Below, one piece after another: positions 60,545-64,000 of a stretch of DNA of 64,000 nucleotides (the stretch's first letter is position 1; each line of letters starts with the position of its first letter). The notes beneath the pieces are model-generated. The model searched no databases. It saw only the letters and a list, made by a program, of their open reading frames with translations, and was not told the origin of the DNA. The stretch is from Mixta tenebrionis (GTDB lineage: Bacteria > Pseudomonadota > Gammaproteobacteria > Enterobacterales > Enterobacteriaceae): contig NZ_VHQI01000016.1 of NCBI RefSeq assembly GCF_006517625.1, positions 1 through 64,000 on the forward strand. Direction: 5' to 3'. The position numbers and the translations under genes were made by a program.

Positions 60545-60769
60545 TTACCTCCAGATAACGGTACAACCGTCGATATTTGATGTCCGGATGGTTTTAATCA
60601 CGCCGCCCAATTTTTCGGCCACTTCCACTACCGGCCACAGAGGGCCGCTAAGCGGTGCAATAGCGTAGACAATGGGTAATTTAGGATGCCAGCCAGTGAC
60701 ACGTCCGCCGTGAGTCTGAATCTCCATTCTGGCGCGTGAGCGGTGGCAGTTAAGAACTTGTTTATCCAT
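60545..60769 (-). CDS. Early-region small protein, unknown
   Basis: 74 residues: MDKQVLNCHRSRARMEIQTH, then GWHPKLPIVYAIAPLSGPLWPVVEVAEKLGGVIKTIR. GGAG lies about 10 nt upstream. It is the first small gene after B. The family is not recognised. Confidence 0.62.
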   Translation of the reverse strand: MDKQVLNCHRSRARMEIQTHGGRVTGWHPKLPIVYAIAPLSGPLWPVVEVAEKLGGVIKTIRTSNIDGCTVIWR

Positions 60770-60783
60770 GACCCGTTACTCCA

Positions 60784-61701
60784 TTAGTGAATTAACAGTT
60801 GCGCGTAAGTTTCAATTAACTTGACGCTGATACCCTGATTACCGATAGCGCTGGCACGAACAACACCCCGCGCCAGCTTGAACATGCGGCGATAATTGCC
60901 CTTTGAATATTTAAGGAAAGCCTCAGCAACCCCCGGAGCGGTAATAACATCATCACCATCATCCGGCAGCAGACTAGCGAGGATGGTGTTGAAGTCTTCG
61001 ACCTCGGACTTGCCCTTGTGGGCCTCAAGATCTAACGCCATGCCCACGCGGCTGTAGAGCTGAGCAAACTCACCGCGAGACCCCTTGAGGTTAATCAGCA
61101 GGCGTGGCATGCCCGCCAGCACGATGGCGACGCCAGAACGGTCGTGGATGCGGCGTAGTACTTCCAGCGCACGGTAGGGAAGCAGTTCGGCTTCATCCAC
61201 CAGGACAACCCAGCCGGTGCCCGTCAGCGCCTGTATGCACTCCTCGCTTAACTCATGGATATTGCCGTTCTTCTTCACGCCGAGGCGGGCGCACAGCTCC
61301 TGTAGCAGCACTTTGGCGGTGTAGCCGGGGTCAGCCTCAATCAGGATCGCGCCCTTATTCATCTCCACATAGCGCTTCAGCGCCATTGTTTTACCCATGC
61401 CTGCAGGGCCATAAATAACGCCGATATCGCTGTCCATATGGGTGTTGCTGATTAAACCCAGCGCCAGCCCGGCCAGTTGGGTCTGAACAAAGGACTCTTT
61501 AACTTCACGGCGGCGGGCGCGTTCTTCCTCGCGGCTGATAAAGTCAGCGATAGCCGACTCGACGTTACTGATATTGCCGTTATAGACGCCTTTCAGATAC
61601 TGAGAAATAACCGCAGTACTCAGCCCCGTTTTAGTGGCTACCTTTTTTTGGGTGTAGCCAGTCCCCTCCAGCAAGTGGATTAATTTATCTTTGATGTTCA
61701 T
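60784..61701 (-). CDS. Transposition target-selection ATPase (MuB type)
   Basis: 305 residues. An N-terminal lambda-repressor-like HTH (LLEGTGYTQKKVATKTGLSTAVISQYLKG) is followed by an AAA+ core with Walker A GPAGMGKT (about 97-104) and Walker B VVLVDEAELL. MuB coats target DNA as an ATP filament, stimulates MuA and gives target immunity. It starts 10 bp after the transposase gene. Confidence 0.92.
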   Translation of the reverse strand: MNIKDKLIHLLEGTGYTQKKVATKTGLSTAVISQYLKGVYNGNISNVESAIADFISREEERARRREVKESFVQTQLAGLALGLISNTHMDSDIGVIYGPAGMGKTMALKRYVEMNKGAILIEADPGYTAKVLLQELCARLGVKKNGNIHELSEECIQALTGTGWVVLVDEAELLPYRALEVLRRIHDRSGVAIVLAGMPRLLINLKGSRGEFAQLYSRVGMALDLEAHKGKSEVEDFNTILASLLPDDGDDVITAPGVAEAFLKYSKGNYRRMFKLARGVVRASAIGNQGISVKLIETYAQLLIH

Positions 61702-61711
61702 TTAAATAACC

Positions 61712-63784
61712 TTATTGATGATTACTGGCTTTCTTTAAATCGCTTTCAAATTCCGATTCGAATAAATAAACCTTTTCAGGCTCGCTGTTATTCCGTTGCG
61801 GGGCAAACATCGTAACGTCAATCTCAGCCCGTTGCTCCAGCGCTGGCCGCAGCTCTTCCTGCTTACGACGCACTTTATCTTCCAGATTACTGACGCTACG
61901 TTTAACGCGTTTCTCTTTAAGTTGCTCGATACGGGCTTTCGGGAAGGCATCGACCTTGTTGCCGTTCCAGATGGCGTCACATATCCAGGTGCCGTCCATA
62001 CGCCGCACGATAACGCTGTGGGGGTCATGAATATCAAAGCAGACGCGAACCTCTTCGCCTTCGACGCTGGCCAGTTCCGTGCTGAAATAGATATTTTTAA
62101 ACAACTTTATTTCGCCGCGTCGCGCTGTGCATACTTTCTCAGGTCTGAACATTTCATGCAGTTCAGAGCTGGTCAGGTACTGAATTTCTTCCTGCTCCTG
62201 CTTAATAACGTGATTACGATAGGCCAGCGGCGACCAGTGTTGCCCGTTGTTACGCTCCGGCAGGCTGCTGTGTGGACGATTATTATGCCGCTCTATCTGG
62301 CGCTCAATCTCAGCGACCAGCTGCTCCATCGTCGGCACCTTGCGCATGGCTGAGGCCTGCACTTCATTCAGGGGCTTACCTTTTTCCAGCGCATTGACCG
62401 CTGAATCCACCGCCTTGCGGTACTTACGTTGCGCCTCCCGGTCACCAGATTTACCCACCCAGGAGCCAAAGGCCATCGCGGCACGCTTAGGTATTTCCTG
62501 GTTAAGACGTTCGATAATCCCGCGCCCCTGTGGATTACCCGGAATACCGGTGGGATGCTCAATACCGAGACGGGAGAAAATACCCGTAATATCGGCATCG
62601 AATACGGCGTTTTTCTCACCGCCACCGTTATCGGAGTAATACATCAGCGGTACGCCATAACGTGATACTGCGTTACGGATGGCGTCGCCTACGGCAACCT
62701 GACTTTCGGACATGGCCAGGCTCCAGCCCACCACCACGCGGGTACGGGCGTCAATCACCAGCGTAATCTCAGGCCGGAACGGCTTGCCCGTTTCGGGGTT
62801 AATCACTTCCATCTTCATGCCGTGGCCATCGCCGACCCATACGCCGTTAACCGGGATAACAGACCAGTCGCGGCGCACGAACGGCAGATACTTCTTGTAG
62901 TCGGAGCCAGTTGCACGTCCGCGCTCGCGCTCGGCTACAGGCAGCTTGTCCAGCGCATAGCGCACTGTATCGACCTTAGGTAGCATGGATAACATGATCT
63001 CGTTGTCTCCGTACTGTTCAACCCACCACTTCGCAAATTTCTCGTATGCCATCATGACGGTGGGTTTGTTGGTATCGCGCCAGAAGCGCATGAAGTCCGG
63101 CATCCATGAATACTGGAACACCTCTTTTTTGCTGACCTTACCCGGTGCCAGTAGCACCATGCGTTCACCCACCGTATCCGCAGCCATCCAGGCTGACAGC
63201 CAGCGCTGAAGCGTTGGCACACTGACCCCGGCGCGGGTGGCACCCTTGCGGGCGTTGGCGATATCTGCGGCCCTTTGCACATAATCCGGCAGCGTCCCGG
63301 CGACGGAAGCGTCGGCAATAAACTCGACCGCCTGTTTGCGCTTCATGCCGAGACCGCCGTTTTCGCTGCTGTCCATAAGGCGTAACACCTCCTGAACCAG
63401 CACCATCCGCGCATCACCGACTGCTTTCTGGCTGTCTGTCAGCTCGCGCAGCTTCTTCTCCTGCAGGGCCGGACACTTGCGGTACAGCGACAGCTCGCGC
63501 TGCACTTTCTCGCCACCGGCTCCTGTGACCAGATCGCCTCTGGCGGTCGCTTTGACCGGAAGGGAAGCAGACTGCGCCAGCAGCTGACGCGCCATGCGGG
63601 CCTGAATAGCTTCACGCGCGGTGTCCGGCAGGCAGTCAACGTGATACTCGAAGGCTTTGGTGCCTTCACGCTTTCGCACAAAATCAGGATGGCCACTGGA
63701 TAACCGAAACAGTGCTTCCCGTACCCCTTTGGTTGTTGCGGGAAGTCCGGGGATGCCCACTAAGTCTTTAGCAACAACAAACAT
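61712..63784 (-). CDS. Mu-type DDE transposase (MuA)
   Basis: 690 residues. The N-terminal Mu-type winged helix (LVGIPGLPATTKGVREALFRLS..DFVRKREG..YHVDCLPD) is followed by end-binding helical domains and a rve-type DDE core. Candidate catalytic residues are Asp 319 (VWVGDGHG), Asp 385 (YYSDNGGGE) and Glu 425 (GRGIIERLN). The C-terminal region matches the Mu transposase C-terminal domain. It joins phage ends to target DNA for integration and replicative transposition. It is open throughout. Confidence 0.95.
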   Translation of the reverse strand: MFVVAKDLVGIPGLPATTKGVREALFRLSSGHPDFVRKREGTKAFEYHVDCLPDTAREAIQARMARQLLAQSASLPVKATARGDLVTGAGGEKVQRELSLYRKCPALQEKKLRELTDSQKAVGDARMVLVQEVLRLMDSSENGGLGMKRKQAVEFIADASVAGTLPDYVQRAADIANARKGATRAGVSVPTLQRWLSAWMAADTVGERMVLLAPGKVSKKEVFQYSWMPDFMRFWRDTNKPTVMMAYEKFAKWWVEQYGDNEIMLSMLPKVDTVRYALDKLPVAERERGRATGSDYKKYLPFVRRDWSVIPVNGVWVGDGHGMKMEVINPETGKPFRPEITLVIDARTRVVVGWSLAMSESQVAVGDAIRNAVSRYGVPLMYYSDNGGGEKNAVFDADITGIFSRLGIEHPTGIPGNPQGRGIIERLNQEIPKRAAMAFGSWVGKSGDREAQRKYRKAVDSAVNALEKGKPLNEVQASAMRKVPTMEQLVAEIERQIERHNNRPHSSLPERNNGQHWSPLAYRNHVIKQEQEEIQYLTSSELHEMFRPEKVCTARRGEIKLFKNIYFSTELASVEGEEVRVCFDIHDPHSVIVRRMDGTWICDAIWNGNKVDAFPKARIEQLKEKRVKRSVSNLEDKVRRKQEELRPALEQRAEIDVTMFAPQRNNSEPEKVYLFESEFESDLKKASNHQ

Positions 63785-63786
63785 GG

Positions 63787-64000
63787 TTACGAAGCCCTCT
63801 GAATATAACTTTCAGTCTGGTAACGGCTGGGCCAGATCTCTTCCGGTGATACCCCCAGTGCATCTGCGACGATCTGCTGATAAGGCTTGCATGGCGTGCG
63901 CAAAACGCTTTTGAGTGAATCTTTGCTGTAACCCGCTTGGAGAGACAGAGTACGGAACGACAATCCGCGTCGGTGGATCTCCGCTTTGATGATTTCAGGG
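63787..64000 (-). CDS. Ner/Nlp-like regulator, partial at window edge
   Basis: The last 71 codons of a gene that enters from the right: PEIIKAEIHRRGLSFRTLSL, QAGYSKDSLKSVLRTP, QIVADALGVSPEEIWPSRYQ. This is the Ner/Nlp (sugar fermentation stimulation B) helix-turn-helix pattern. In Mu, Ner turns down early and repressor transcription during lytic growth. Its start and the repressor gene lie outside the window. Confidence 0.88.
   Translation of the reverse strand, partial: PEIIKAEIHRRGLSFRTLSLQAGYSKDSLKSVLRTPCKPYQQIVADALGVSPEEIWPSRYQTESYIQRAS

Larger units (their letters stand above)
29860..64000 (-). mobile_element. Mu-like transposable prophage (right end to beyond the window edge)
   Basis: A MuA transposase, MuB ATPase, Ner-like regulator, gp16-like and Mor/C proteins, and a complete Mu-type head and tail gene set occur in Mu order, read leftward. 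Only the far left end (repressor, rest of ner, left attachment end) is outside the window. Every recognisable morphogenesis gene is open, with no frameshift except the programmed one, so the prophage looks intact and possibly active. It interrupts a tpsB gene. Confidence 0.95.

Noticed and set aside
1-64000. CRISPR arrays, rRNA and tRNA genes
   Set aside because: No regularly spaced repeats of CRISPR length and no recognisable tRNA or rRNA sequence were seen on reading through; a covariance-model search would be needed to exclude small RNAs.

Overview
The window looks like an Enterobacterales chromosome. speF, its leader peptide and potE, and the pgt genes, closely resemble their E. coli/Salmonella counterparts. 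The accessory content would fit an Erwinia/Pantoea/Mixta-type or other environmental enteric; the genus is a guess. About 29.86 kb of host DNA is followed by about 34.1 kb of a Mu-like transposable prophage that runs off the right edge.

Host part, left to right. (1) 0-9.2 kb: a carbohydrate catabolic locus. A YhfZ-like regulator and a class I (DhnA/LsrF-type) aldolase read leftward. Divergently, an FAD-linked oxidase, an FGGY kinase, a PfkB kinase, two sugar-porter MFS permeases and an RbsD/FucU-type mutarotase read rightward. A perfect 10-4-10 inverted repeat between the two arms is a likely operator. (2) 9.6-14.3 kb: a very large AAA+ protein with one degenerate and three intact CbxX/CbbX-type modules, followed by two membrane proteins. 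The function is unknown. (3) 14.7-18.6 kb: the ornithine decarboxylase operon speFL-speF-potE, including the short ornithine-sensing leader peptide. (4) 18.6-24.9 kb: the phosphoglycerate uptake system, with pgtP divergent from pgtC-pgtB-pgtA. (5) 25.1-28.5 kb: a MetNIQ-type ABC importer with an inserted DUF169 gene. (6) 28.5-29.86 kb: a decayed region with an IS3-family remnant, a duplicated leader sequence, and the 5' end of a two-partner-secretion transporter gene (tpsB) that the prophage interrupts.

Prophage part. It is read from its right end (29860) towards its left end, which lies beyond 64000. Almost all genes are on the minus strand and follow Mu order: ner-like (partial), A, B, many small early genes, gp16-like, a Mor/C activator, lysis genes, terminase, portal, head genes, tail sheath/tube, tail-assembly chaperone, tape measure, baseplate, fibre and fibre-assembly genes. 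An adenine methylase lies at the right end. Additions to this core include a plus-strand acyltransferase (possible O-antigen modification) and two small plus-strand genes.

Regulatory signals are unusually readable. Three near-identical copies of a GGGGTGAAGCGG motif sit upstream of the lysis, head and gp46 genes and are probably activator-dependent late promoters; a weaker fourth copy lies upstream of the methylase. A canonical A_AAA_AAG slippery site leads to a fully open -1 frame in the tail chaperone gene. The endopeptidase start codon directly follows an intrinsic-terminator hairpin that also contains its Shine-Dalgarno sequence. I saw no rRNA, tRNA or CRISPR array.
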